NCBI GenBank assembly: GCA_026418015.1
Contig: JAOACE010000013.1
Span: 248,001-312,000, forward strand
Direction: 5' to 3'
DNA length: 64,000 bases
From: Leptospiraceae bacterium
GTDB lineage: Bacteria; Spirochaetota; Leptospiria; Leptospirales; Leptonemataceae
Shown here: one piece after another, positions 28,070-36,926 of the stretch
Position numbering within the stretch: the stretch's first letter is position 1
Layout: each line of letters opens with the position of its first letter
Notes under the pieces: model-generated
Seen by the model: the letters and a program-made list of their open reading frames with translations, nothing else
What the model was told of the DNA's origin: nothing
The model's database searches: none
Translations under genes and position numbers: made by a program

Positions 28070-28996
28070 ATGAAAAGATTTGTAAGTTTTCTTTTATTTT
28101 TTTTAAGTTTAACATTATTTGGTCAAAATCCTCCCATTAGAGAAACTACAACAGAACAGCCAAAAGAAAAAGGCGATATAATCAAAATACAAGATTATTT
28201 TCCTGTTAGCATGGAAGATCCGAAAATTTCTGTTACCGACGTTTCTGTGGATAGAAGATTTTCTCCCGATGGTAAAGGAGAAATTTTAGATATTTTTTTT
28301 AACATCGATAATAATACAAGCGAAAGAATTGATTTATTTGTATGGGTAATCGCATACTACGAAACCGATGCAGTAGAAAAAGAAGAAAGAAGGATTGTTC
28401 CTTATCCTACTTGGAGGGTTTACGATCCAGATAAAAGAACTTATATAACAAGATTTATTAAGATTACACCAAAAGATATTCCTATTGATAAAATCTGGAA
28501 TCCAGAAGATCCAGACTATCAAAAATATCATAATGTCATCAAGAGAATGCGAAATGTTGTAGGGAACCTTAAAGTAATTGGCGATGTATACCCACCAGTT
28601 TGGAAATACGTAAGCTATATTATGAGATATCCTACGCAAGGTGTTCCTACAACAATGTACGGTGATTTAGGACCAACGCCAGATAAGCTTTTGTTTACTA
28701 ACTTTATTCCTCCAACGCCGGAAGAAAAACGAACAAAGATATTTAAACATATTCCAGATCATACCTTTACTATTAACTATAACAGACGAAGAACAATTTT
28801 TCGAAGCCATCATTATTCAGATTATAGAGCAGATTATTATTTTTTTAACACATTTCGTATCCTGATTTTTGATGCTAACAAAGCAAAACAATTCGAAGAA
28901 CAAGCTAATAGAGAACTAAAACAAGGGGAAAAACCCATCGATGCATTGATGTATCATAGAATATTTTTTATAAACAGAGAAATGAAGATTCGATAA
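28070..28996 (+). CDS. secreted protein of unknown function
   Basis: 308 residues beginning with a signal peptide (MKRFVSFLLFFLSLTLFG, cleavage near residue 19), so it is exported to the periplasm or beyond. Mature part is rich in Tyr, Pro, Arg and Asp with no cysteine. It has a beta-sandwich-like start (VSVDRRFSPDGKGEILDIFFNIDN), then Pro-rich, Tyr-rich segments; I recognise no family. A good ribosome-binding sequence (TTAAGGAG) lies 8 bases before the ATG, in contrast to its leaderless neighbours. Followed by a hairpin at 29001-29018. Confidence 0.75.
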   Translation: MKRFVSFLLFFLSLTLFGQNPPIRETTTEQPKEKGDIIKIQDYFPVSMEDPKISVTDVSVDRRFSPDGKGEILDIFFNIDNNTSERIDLFVWVIAYYETDAVEKEERRIVPYPTWRVYDPDKRTYITRFIKITPKDIPIDKIWNPEDPDYQKYHNVIKRMRNVVGNLKVIGDVYPPVWKYVSYIMRYPTQGVPTTMYGDLGPTPDKLLFTNFIPPTPEEKRTKIFKHIPDHTFTINYNRRRTIFRSHHYSDYRADYYFFNTFRILIFDANKAKQFEEQANRELKQGEKPIDALMYHRIFFINREMKIR

Positions 28997-29000
28997 AAGT

Positions 29001-29018
29001 TCGGTTTTAAAAAACCGA
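29001..29018 (+). terminator. hairpin after the secreted-protein gene
   Basis: TCGGTTTT (29001-29008) and AAAACCGA (29011-29018) form an inverted repeat just after the stop at 28996. No long U-tract follows (GTCTTTC), so termination strength is uncertain. Confidence 0.45.
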
Positions 29019-29040
29019 GTCTTTCGAAATAAATATTTTA

Positions 29041-29069
29041 TTGACGTTTTATTATACATTAGATATACA
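29041..29069 (+). promoter_or_regulatory. strong sigma-70-like leaderless promoter
   Basis: TTGACG (29041-29046), 17-base spacer, TATACA (29064-29069), then 6 bases to GTG at 29076. No ribosome-binding sequence fits between, and the frame contains no ATG near the start, so initiation on the 5'-terminal GTG is the simplest reading. Confidence 0.6.
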
Positions 29070-29075
29070 ACATTT

Positions 29076-30593
29076 GTGGTGGAAAATTTTCCAAATAATA
29101 GCAAACTTAAAAGTGATTTTTCTAAGGATGATATAACTATTCAAAATATAGTCACACTACTTTTAGAAAAAAAGAAGGTTCAATATAAGTTTAAAACCAA
29201 CCATGATCCCCTTATACAATATCTTCATGCAATTTTACATAGAATCCTTTCGGAGTTAGATTTAAGCTTTTTAACAGAAACAATCCATGTAATTGTTCTA
29301 GAATTGATTTCGAATTTTTTAAAAGCCATTGCAAAACGCATTTACTTTAAAGAAAAGAATTTAGATATTACAAACTTTAAAGATTATGTTGATAATATCA
29401 ATAAATTCAAAGCAGAAGTATTAGAATATTGGGATAAATACAAATTCAATTTAGAAGAACATGGTTATTATTTAATTATCGATTTCATTATCTTAGAAGA
29501 TAGCTTTATTTTTTACATAAAAAATAACATCAAAGTGAACATTTTCGAAAAAGAACGTATAGAAAAACGTTTAAATGCAGATGTTAACAATCCTAATTTT
29601 TACAGCGAAATTGATTCCACAGAAGGTGGTGGCCTTGGACTATTATTAATCACATCTCTTCTCGAAAATTGTGGTATCTCTAAAAATAATTTTAAATTTG
29701 AATTTAAACCCGATTCTACAATTGCAATTCTTAAAATTCCATTAAAATTAAACAAACCTCAAATAGAAACTTATCTAAAAGAAATCATCATAAATAAAAT
29801 CGAAGCTTTACCTTCTTTTCCAGAACATATTCAGGATTTAATAGAAAAATGTGATTCGGGAGAAGTTGCAACAGAATACATTACAAACAAAATTATCAAA
29901 GATCCAGCATTAACTTCCCAGATTTTAAAATTGGCTTCTTCTGCTGGATACATAACACGTAATAAAAATCCCAATCTAAACTTAGCCATCAACCTTATTG
30001 GTTTAAAACAACTAAAACATTTACTGATGATTTATGCTGCGAAAAATGTTTTTAAAAATCTTGTAGATCGTAAATTTTTGGAAAATATCTGGTTCGAAAG
30101 CAATCGCATTGCTTTTTTCTCTCGTAAATTGCAAAAAAAAGAAGAATTAAAAGAAGTAAATTTTATCATAGGAATTCTAAATCTTATAGGGAAACTGGTC
30201 TTATCGAGTTTAGATATAAAAGAAATCAAAAAAATTCGAAGGCTTTCTCAGAATAAAATAAATTTAAGCGATCAAGTATTAGAGGAATTAGAGATTGGAA
30301 TCAGTTATCCAGAAATTGGTGCGATGTTAGCAGAAATTTGGAAGTTTCCGAATAACGTTGTATATGGAATTCGCTATCAATTTAAACCTTTGCAGATAAG
30401 CGAAGATAAAATTGACCTGATTTATCCCATATATTTAGCAAAATGTATCAATGAAATTTTAAATCAGCGTTTTTCTTACGATTTTATCGAATACAAAGTA
30501 CTTCGATATTTTAATTTACTTAACAATTACAAACAATTCGAAAATTTAGTTGAATCCCTTAAGAACGAATTCGAAAGTATTTATTCTTTATAA
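29076..30593 (+). CDS. GHKL-ATPase / HDOD fusion signalling protein
   Basis: 505 residues with two domains. Residues about 45-225 look like a histidine-kinase-type ATPase: an N-box-like ELISNFLKAIAKR with Asn80 and a glycine lid EGGGLGLLLITSLL at 183-196. No phosphorylatable dimerisation histidine domain is evident, so it resembles anti-sigma-type or stand-alone GHKL ATPases. Residues about 243-490 form an HDOD domain (LPSFPEHIQDLIEKCDSG, DPALTSQILKLASSAGY, INLIGLKQLKHLLM), a non-catalytic relative of HD hydrolases used in regulation. Soluble. The start codon is GTG (or the following GTG). The 3' end overlaps the convergent NrsF gene by 35 bases. Confidence 0.75.
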   Translation: MVENFPNNSKLKSDFSKDDITIQNIVTLLLEKKKVQYKFKTNHDPLIQYLHAILHRILSELDLSFLTETIHVIVLELISNFLKAIAKRIYFKEKNLDITNFKDYVDNINKFKAEVLEYWDKYKFNLEEHGYYLIIDFIILEDSFIFYIKNNIKVNIFEKERIEKRLNADVNNPNFYSEIDSTEGGGLGLLLITSLLENCGISKNNFKFEFKPDSTIAILKIPLKLNKPQIETYLKEIIINKIEALPSFPEHIQDLIEKCDSGEVATEYITNKIIKDPALTSQILKLASSAGYITRNKNPNLNLAINLIGLKQLKHLLMIYAAKNVFKNLVDRKFLENIWFESNRIAFFSRKLQKKEELKEVNFIIGILNLIGKLVLSSLDIKEIKKIRRLSQNKINLSDQVLEELEIGISYPEIGAMLAEIWKFPNNVVYGIRYQFKPLQISEDKIDLIYPIYLAKCINEILNQRFSYDFIEYKVLRYFNLLNNYKQFENLVESLKNEFESIYSL

Positions 30594-31230
30594 AAAATAT
30601 TATAAATCCTATTAAAAATAAAATCAATACAGGTAGATAATGGGTATAAAAGATATGTGCAGCTTCATGACTTTGGCAAATAAAACCAACACAAACTGTT
30701 CCAGAAATAGAAGATGCAAGTATACCGCCTAATATAGTAGATTTCCAATCGATCACAAACCGTTTTTTAATAAAATTATAGACAAATATAAACAAAATTA
30801 AGCCTATAATGATGGTTCCAGTAGTGCAATAATAAAATTCCGTTAGACTAATTTCATAATTTTCGTGAACATACATTTGATATAAAATTAATATGCCCCA
30901 TAAGATAAAAAATAAAATCGATATATACTTCCACAAAAGATAATTTCTACCAGGTAAAGCAGCAAAAATTGCACAAATAAAGGATGATACAGAAGCAATA
31001 AAACCAATCAGAAAAATTGGATTCATTAACAGATCCCAAAAGGAATGTTTAACAGAATGTTTAACGGAACGAAAAAAATCCGAAAAAACATAATAATTAA
31101 CTAGAATTAAAAGTATAACCAAAGAACACCAAATTACACAAGGGAACTTCCAACCTTTACGTTTTGTAGGTTTTAAATCTTTTGCAAGTATTTCGATTAA
31201 TTCTTCGGTATTTTTTTTATTATATATCAT
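30559..31230 (-). CDS. NrsF-like anti-sigma membrane protein (DUF1109)
   Basis: 223 residues with six predicted membrane helices. The C-terminal pattern CQSHEAAHIFYTHYLPVLI followed by a last hydrophobic helix matches the NrsF/DUF1109 family, in which a conserved Cys and His lie before the final helix; NrsF holds an ECF sigma factor (SigF) at the membrane in Caulobacter. The gene overlaps the end of the adjacent sigma-factor gene by 11 bases, the expected arrangement for a sigma/anti-sigma pair. Its last 35 bases are also coding on the other strand. The inducing signal is not known here. Confidence 0.8.
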   Translation of the reverse strand: MIYNKKNTEELIEILAKDLKPTKRKGWKFPCVIWCSLVILLILVNYYVFSDFFRSVKHSVKHSFWDLLMNPIFLIGFIASVSSFICAIFAALPGRNYLLWKYISILFFILWGILILYQMYVHENYEISLTEFYYCTTGTIIIGLILFIFVYNFIKKRFVIDWKSTILGGILASSISGTVCVGFICQSHEAAHIFYTHYLPVLILFLIGFIIFFIKNKYFRIRS

Positions 31231-31777
31231 TTTCGCTTAAAATCTTTTTAATTTTTTTATATGCTCTATGAGCTGCAACCTTCACTGCACTTTCTGATAA
31301 ATTTAATATTTTCGCAGCATCTTTAATAGAATAATTCTCTAACTTTAACAGTGTGATAATCTTTTTTTCTCTTTCTGTCATTAGTTCTAATATACTCTTG
31401 ATTCTTTCTTGATTATCGTAGTTTTCTTCTGTCTTATAACGAACATTCGATGCATATTGATTAAAAGTTTCAGTCGAAATTTCAAATTTTTTTATACGAA
31501 TATCTTTTCTAACGTAATCCACATATCGTCGATAAGCAATAGACAAAATCCAATTCGAAATCGATAGTTTGGGATCATAAGTATGTTTTGCTTTATGAAT
31601 AGAAATCAAGGTCTCTTGTACAAGATCTTCTATCACAGTTTGATCATAAACCTTTGTATAAAAATAATTCTTTAACAATTTAGAAGTATTCATCAAAAAT
31701 TTTTTGTAAGAATCTTGATCGCCCTCTAAAGCTTGGAGCATTAAGTTTTTTAATTCATTGATATCAATATTTTCCAT
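31220..31777 (-). CDS. ECF-type RNA polymerase sigma factor
   Basis: 185 residues with sigma region 2 (VIEDLVQETLISIHKAKHTYDP, SNWILSIAYRRYVDYVRK) and region 4 helix-turn-helix (REKKIITLLKLENYSIKDAAKILNL, SESAVKVAAHRAYKKIKK). Together with the overlapping NrsF-type gene it is probably a SigF-like stress-responsive ECF factor. It lies 18 bases downstream of mscS and is probably co-transcribed with it. Ribosome-binding sequence is weak. Confidence 0.92.
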   Translation of the reverse strand: MENIDINELKNLMLQALEGDQDSYKKFLMNTSKLLKNYFYTKVYDQTVIEDLVQETLISIHKAKHTYDPKLSISNWILSIAYRRYVDYVRKDIRIKKFEISTETFNQYASNVRYKTEENYDNQERIKSILELMTEREKKIITLLKLENYSIKDAAKILNLSESAVKVAAHRAYKKIKKILSENDI

Positions 31778-31795
31778 ATAAAATAATCATTTAAA

Positions 31796-32650
31796 CTAAA
31801 AATCATATAAATTTTCGTAAGATGTTTCTAATTGTATGTTTTTTTGCTTTTTGATAACTTTTAAAAATTCCCTCCAAAATAAATCTTTTATGTTTCTTTG
31901 TTCTTTTGGTTCGCACAAAAAACGTAAAGAAACAATTACACTTCCTTTATTATATTCTATATAAGTTCTTGGTTGAATTTTTTGGAAGTATATTGCATAT
32001 TTTTCGTAAGAAATTTTGATCTTTTCGCTTTCTTCTTCGATAGGTCGAAGTAGTTTGTTAATGATTTTTAAAATCAACTCTTCGGCTTTTTCTATATCGC
32101 TATTAATCGTTAAAGGAATTTTTATCTCTAACCAATTAAAGGCAAATTCCTTGCTAAAATTGGAAAGTGGATATAAAAACACATAAGAATTAGGGATGTT
32201 AACAACCCTACCAGAACTTTGACCTCCTAAATACAAAGGATAAAGCTGAAGCATAGTAAAATCAAGTAAACGAATATCTAATACATCACCATAAAAATCG
32301 TTAATTTTAATTCTATCTCCTATAACAAAAGGTCTTCTAATAATTAAATAAAAAAATCCATACATATTTAAGATAACTTCTTTAAAAATTAGTAATATAC
32401 CTGCACCAAAAATACTTAATACAGTTACTAATTCTTTTAACTTTGGCAATAATGGTGGTATAACAAACAATAATATAAAAAATACAAAAAAATAATTTAT
32501 ATATATTTTATAAATTCTATATTCTTTTAAATCATGAATCCTATGTTTTAAATATCGAACAATAAAATTTCTTATTAGAAATAGAACAAAAATAAAAAAT
32601 GCTAGGTAGATAAACTGTATGATACCGTCAGAAAACTCAAAATCTTTCAT
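31796..32650 (-). CDS. MscS-family mechanosensitive channel
   Basis: 284 residues with three N-terminal membrane helices and the MscS pore/beta-domain core: ILLIFKEVILNMYGFFYLIIRRPF, VIGDRIKIND, GDVLDIRLLDFTML, VVNIPNSYVF. These channels open on membrane tension and release solutes under osmotic downshock. First gene of an mscS-sigma-nrsF operon, which suggests that the sigma factor answers an envelope or osmotic condition. A 13-base palindrome lies 47 bases upstream of the start. Confidence 0.9.
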   Translation of the reverse strand: MKDFEFSDGIIQFIYLAFFIFVLFLIRNFIVRYLKHRIHDLKEYRIYKIYINYFFVFFILLFVIPPLLPKLKELVTVLSIFGAGILLIFKEVILNMYGFFYLIIRRPFVIGDRIKINDFYGDVLDIRLLDFTMLQLYPLYLGGQSSGRVVNIPNSYVFLYPLSNFSKEFAFNWLEIKIPLTINSDIEKAEELILKIINKLLRPIEEESEKIKISYEKYAIYFQKIQPRTYIEYNKGSVIVSLRFLCEPKEQRNIKDLFWREFLKVIKKQKNIQLETSYENLYDF

Positions 32651-32696
32651 CTTATGATATTTTTTTTATAATTTTATTTGAATCAATCATTTTATA

Positions 32697-32709
32697 TTTT
32701 GGTCCAAAA
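32697..32709. promoter_or_regulatory. perfect 13-base palindrome upstream of mscS
   Basis: TTTTGGTCCAAAA, two 6-base arms around one base, 47-59 bases upstream of the mscS ATG. The one-base centre cannot form an RNA hairpin loop, so it reads as a protein-binding operator rather than a terminator. Which protein binds is unknown. Confidence 0.35.
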
Positions 32710-32762
32710 ACCAATTTAGAATATTTAATTATATAATTAATTTATCAAAGAAATTAATTATT

Positions 32763-33647
32763 TTATTTATTAAATATATCGTAAAAATAATCTTGATCTT
32801 CGATTGCTAATCCTCTATTGGGATAAGCTTGATCATAGAACAATGCAGCTAAAATTTCGAAACGTTCATCATAAGGTAGCTGATTTTCTTCCCAATAGAT
32901 ATTTCTTCGTTTGATAAGATATGCAACAGTATCATCTTCGCAAGAAAATGGTATGTTTAATTCATTCAGTTTTCGAATTAACCAATTGATATTCCAACTT
33001 ATATAATCTCCTAATACTTCCAAGTAAGCTAATGTTGGTTCAAACTTCATGATTGTTTCGCACAAATAAAGAACCACTTTGTAGGATTCGGGATTATGCC
33101 TTGCTTCCCTTAATGTTTGTGCTACTTTTTCGTGGAAATGAAATGTATCTTTGTAAGATTCTAAAATAGTGGTTGTATGTTCAGGATAATCATTCAAGAC
33201 ATTTACCAAATCACAAAAACGGTTTTTTTTCATGAGCTCATTTAGAATGGGATATCTATCATCAAAGGGTGGATCAATCAAGGGAATGTACAAATACCGA
33301 ATTTCTGTTATAAAACGAGATTCCTTAGGAACATAATACTCTATCCAAACTGGTTCCACATAATAATTATACTTTTCTTCGATAGGAAGATCTGGTTCGA
33401 CAGCAAGTGATTTTAATTTTTTTACATCATCTGTTACAACTTTCTTCCCTTCGTATTTAAAACCAGCTTTTTGAATTCGTTTTATATCCCCTTTTGTAGC
33501 TAATTGTTTCCTGGAATACAATACATCTTCGGATTTAATAATTTCGTCTTCGAAAACCTTTTTCTTTTTGGGAGTTTTTTCTTGGGACTCTTCTAAAGAT
33601 TCAGGAATCTTAATATCAACAACATCTTTTTCGAAAGATTCGTCCAT
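32763..33647 (-). CDS. conserved-looking cytoplasmic protein of unknown function
   Basis: 294 residues. The first ~75 residues are charged and low-complexity (DESFEKDVVDIKIPESLEES, KTPKKKKVFEDE); the rest is a compact helical region rich in Tyr, Trp and Pro (YYVEPVWIEYYVPKE, CDLVNVLNDYPEHTTT, LGDYISWNINWLIRKLNEL). No signal or membrane helix. It follows the HEAT-repeat gene by 9 bases and is the last gene of the leftward operon that begins with the VKOR-DsbA gene. No family recognised. Confidence 0.7.
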   Translation of the reverse strand: MDESFEKDVVDIKIPESLEESQEKTPKKKKVFEDEIIKSEDVLYSRKQLATKGDIKRIQKAGFKYEGKKVVTDDVKKLKSLAVEPDLPIEEKYNYYVEPVWIEYYVPKESRFITEIRYLYIPLIDPPFDDRYPILNELMKKNRFCDLVNVLNDYPEHTTTILESYKDTFHFHEKVAQTLREARHNPESYKVVLYLCETIMKFEPTLAYLEVLGDYISWNINWLIRKLNELNIPFSCEDDTVAYLIKRRNIYWEENQLPYDERFEILAALFYDQAYPNRGLAIEDQDYFYDIFNK

Positions 33648-33656
33648 TGGTTTAAT

Positions 33657-34910
33657 TTATAGATCAAAATTAACGAATTTTTTTAAATCCAATAGAGTAT
33701 TATCTTTCGCGTAGTCTTTTAAAACAGAAATTATCAAATACTTTTCTTGATTAGAAAGAGAGGGTTGCTCTAATAAGTCGTAAAATTGATGATAATTTTT
33801 GGGTGTAATAAAATGACAAAGTGTATAAACTAATTCTAAACGCACTTGTGAGTTATTTTCTACATATATTAAATTTAATAAATCTTCTAAATAGTTTTGC
33901 ATGTTAAGCTTATGTATTGCCTTTAACGTTAGAATTCTTATATCTTTATTTTTATGCTGTAATAAAAATACTAATGAACGGGAAGGATCTCCCTTTTCTA
34001 ATTCTATTAATGTCAATATGCCTTCTTGTATAACATCTTCGTCATTTTCTATCAATAAATGTCGCGAAATTAAGCTTATCGACGAATAATTCTTTAAATT
34101 CCTAAATGTTCTTATCGTTGCTAATCGTATATTTTTGTTAGGATGATTTAAAGTATTGTTTAAAAGATACAAGTTGTTATAGAACTTTTTTTGTTCAATG
34201 AGTTCAATCATTGCCAATATTACATCATCTTCTTCTTTATCGATGTTTCTAAATAGATAAAATGTTTCGCTTTCGTAATTAGATAGTGCACGAATAGCAA
34301 AGATTCTTATGGTAACATTTGGATGAAGCACAAATTCCCTTATAAATGGAATTAATCGTTTGTCTGTGTAATATATGCTATTTTCGAGTCCATATAGAAT
34401 CAACAATTCATTACTAGACTTTAAGTATTCTACAATGATAGGAATCACAATATCGCTGTTTAATTCTTTTAATGTTAAGATTGCTTCTTTTCTTATTTGG
34501 TGATCTGGATGTTTCGTTAATCTTATAATAGAAAAAACTAAACGTTGCTCTTTCCATTTTCGCGCTAATTCCAAACTATCTAACAATGTTTCTTTATCCC
34601 TCTTGTTGCTTATAAATTGATCTAAAAGAATATACCAATTGGGTAGTATAGAAACCAAGTCATCACCTAAAAGTTTGAAGATTCTTAAAATCATTCTATG
34701 TTCTAATGGATTATCACTTTCGTTTAAGTATTTTGCAGCTTTTCTTAGAAGATAATATTGTTTTGTTTGATAACCAATCCAAATCGCTTTGATTCTTTCT
34801 TCGCCACCTTGATTCATCATTTTGATTAGGTTTTCGCTAGAAATATCTATGGATAGTAGAGACGAAGAATAGATTACGAATATTATAATAAAATTATATA
34901 ATTTCTTCAT
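33657..34910 (-). CDS. exported HEAT-repeat protein
   Basis: 417 residues with a signal peptide (MKKLYNFIIIFVIYSSSLLS) and about eight HEAT-like helical repeats, for example HPDHQIRKEAILTLKEL, HPNVTIRIFAIRALSNY, HPNKNIRLATIRTFRNL and HKNKDIRILTLKAIHKL. Such repeats make curved protein-binding scaffolds. Likely periplasmic. It starts one base after the stop of the TPR gene. Partner unknown. Confidence 0.85.
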   Translation of the reverse strand: MKKLYNFIIIFVIYSSSLLSIDISSENLIKMMNQGGEERIKAIWIGYQTKQYYLLRKAAKYLNESDNPLEHRMILRIFKLLGDDLVSILPNWYILLDQFISNKRDKETLLDSLELARKWKEQRLVFSIIRLTKHPDHQIRKEAILTLKELNSDIVIPIIVEYLKSSNELLILYGLENSIYYTDKRLIPFIREFVLHPNVTIRIFAIRALSNYESETFYLFRNIDKEEDDVILAMIELIEQKKFYNNLYLLNNTLNHPNKNIRLATIRTFRNLKNYSSISLISRHLLIENDEDVIQEGILTLIELEKGDPSRSLVFLLQHKNKDIRILTLKAIHKLNMQNYLEDLLNLIYVENNSQVRLELVYTLCHFITPKNYHQFYDLLEQPSLSNQEKYLIISVLKDYAKDNTLLDLKKFVNFDL

Positions 34911-34911
34911 A

Positions 34912-36921
34912 CTATTTCCCCATCTTATCTATGATTGTATTTTTATATCTTATTGCAGTTTCGTTCAATGGATCGATTTGTAAAACCATTTGGAATGCTT
35001 GTAATGCCCTTTGATATTCTTTATTTTTATAATATGCAATTCCTAACGTTAAATACACATCTTTTTGTATAGATGGTGGATGATCTTCGTAAGTTAACGG
35101 TAGCAACGTTTCTATAACATTTTCAATATCTCTTTGCGAAGATGATTCCAACAAAATTTTACCTTTGACTACTAAGATTTTAGGATCGTTCGGCGAAAGT
35201 CGTATTGCTTTATTGATCCACGATTTTGCAATTTCCAGATTGTTGATTTCTTTAGTCAATAGATAACTATCGGCGATTTGTACAGCTGCTTCTTTTTTTT
35301 GTTCCACAGAAGAATCGATTGAATCAAAAACCTTTATAAAATAAGAAACAGCTGTGTTGTAATCTTTTATATTTTTATAAAGATTTCCCAATTCCATATA
35401 AACAGTCGAAGCATTCTTTTCGTCGATGTTTACTTTTTTTAATTCTTGGACAGCTAAATCATAACTTCCTAAATTTTGATAAGTTTTTGCAAGAATAATA
35501 TGAAATTTATTTTTTTCTTCGGGAGTAATATAGGGTTGATTTAAAGCTAATTTCCAAGTTTCTATTGCTTTGTCCTTTCGTCCTCCATAATAGTATGCTT
35601 TTCCTAATTCGTAAAACACATCAATTTTTGGGTTTGGACTTAATTCCAAAGCTTTTTTTAATGCATTAACAGAATCTGCATATCGTTCCATTTTGTTATA
35701 AATTCTTCCTAAATTTAACAATGCGTTGATGGTGTCTTCTGTTCCTGGAGTTCTGTTAACAATTTTCCTGTATATTTCTGCCGCTTGTAGAAGATTATTA
35801 CTTCTTTCGTAAAGTTCTGCTAAACGGAATAACGTAGAGATATGATCAGGATTATATTGCATGGAACGTTCCATGGTTCTTATTGCAGATTCCATATCGT
35901 TAAATTCTTCGAAGGCATAAGATAACTTTTCGAACACTTCTGGATCCGTTGCACCTAAACTCATTGCTTTTTTAAAATATTCTTTGGCATTAGTTTCGTC
36001 TTTTAGTTTTAAGTAGATCACCCCAATGTTATAATAAATTTTCGCGTTATCGGGGGCTAATCCAGCTGCCCTTTTATAATAGCTCAATGCCTTTTCGTAT
36101 TGATCAACAGAATAATAAATCTGGCCTAACAATCCCAATACATTAGCAGTTAATGCATGATTAGGAAATAGTTCCAGAAAATGCTGTAATTCTAAGATAG
36201 CTTCTTGGGTTTTACCCTGCCTAATGAGAGAAATTGCTAAATTATATCGCGCAACAGGTTCATTGGGTTCAGATTCTACACCTTTTCGAAATTCCTCTTC
36301 TGCTTCTTTTGCCCCTTTAATGTTCATGATGATGTTTCCCGTTAAAATAGCAACAAGAGCATCCTCGGGAGCTATTTTTTTTGCTTTTTTTGATAATTCG
36401 TAAGCCTCATCTAAATTGCCTAATCGATATTCGGTAATCGCCAAGTTAACGATTGCAGGCAAGTAGCTTTCGTCGAACTTTAAGGCTTGTGTAAAATAAT
36501 GTTTTGCCAAAGGATATTTTTCTAAATCTAATGCAATAATTCCCAAATAAGTATATGCTACGACCTTTTCTTTTTCGTTTGTTGTAGAATCAATCAAGGA
36601 CTGAAAGTATTTCTCTGCTTTGTTTAAAAAACCTTCGCGATAATAACTAATGCCCTTTTCTAAAGCAGGCGTAATCTCTTTGGGATAATAATATTTTTCT
36701 TTTAGCTCTGAACTTATATCTGGTAATTGTTTTTTAAAATCAAATATATTAGGTATTTTTTTGCTGTTGTAATAATACAAACCAGCTAAAAAAATAAATA
36801 GAATTAACAAAAAAATACCACCACCAATCAAGAATAAATATTTATTCGACTTTTTTTCTTGAACTTCTATTAATTCTTCTTGCAAATTTTCGTTTTCAAG
36901 AAGAATTCTGTTTTTTTCCAT
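34912..36921 (-). CDS. membrane-anchored TPR protein
   Basis: 669 residues: cytoplasmic N-tail, one membrane helix (about 28-50), then roughly fifteen tetratricopeptide repeats exposed to the periplasm (for example AIVNLAITEYRLGNLDEAYEL, AKIYYNIGVIYLKLKDETNA, IDVFYELGKAYYYGGRKDKA). Probably an assembly or scaffold protein; the following gene encodes an exported HEAT-repeat protein, so the two may act in one periplasmic complex (inference). Five bases downstream of nusB. Confidence 0.87.
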   Translation of the reverse strand: MEKNRILLENENLQEELIEVQEKKSNKYLFLIGGGIFLLILFIFLAGLYYYNSKKIPNIFDFKKQLPDISSELKEKYYYPKEITPALEKGISYYREGFLNKAEKYFQSLIDSTTNEKEKVVAYTYLGIIALDLEKYPLAKHYFTQALKFDESYLPAIVNLAITEYRLGNLDEAYELSKKAKKIAPEDALVAILTGNIIMNIKGAKEAEEEFRKGVESEPNEPVARYNLAISLIRQGKTQEAILELQHFLELFPNHALTANVLGLLGQIYYSVDQYEKALSYYKRAAGLAPDNAKIYYNIGVIYLKLKDETNAKEYFKKAMSLGATDPEVFEKLSYAFEEFNDMESAIRTMERSMQYNPDHISTLFRLAELYERSNNLLQAAEIYRKIVNRTPGTEDTINALLNLGRIYNKMERYADSVNALKKALELSPNPKIDVFYELGKAYYYGGRKDKAIETWKLALNQPYITPEEKNKFHIILAKTYQNLGSYDLAVQELKKVNIDEKNASTVYMELGNLYKNIKDYNTAVSYFIKVFDSIDSSVEQKKEAAVQIADSYLLTKEINNLEIAKSWINKAIRLSPNDPKILVVKGKILLESSSQRDIENVIETLLPLTYEDHPPSIQKDVYLTLGIAYYKNKEYQRALQAFQMVLQIDPLNETAIRYKNTIIDKMGK

Positions 36922-36926
36922 TCCTA

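Noticed and set aside
28334-28639. 101-codon open frame on the minus strand
   Set aside because: Antisense to the secreted-protein gene, which has its own signal peptide and ribosome-binding site.
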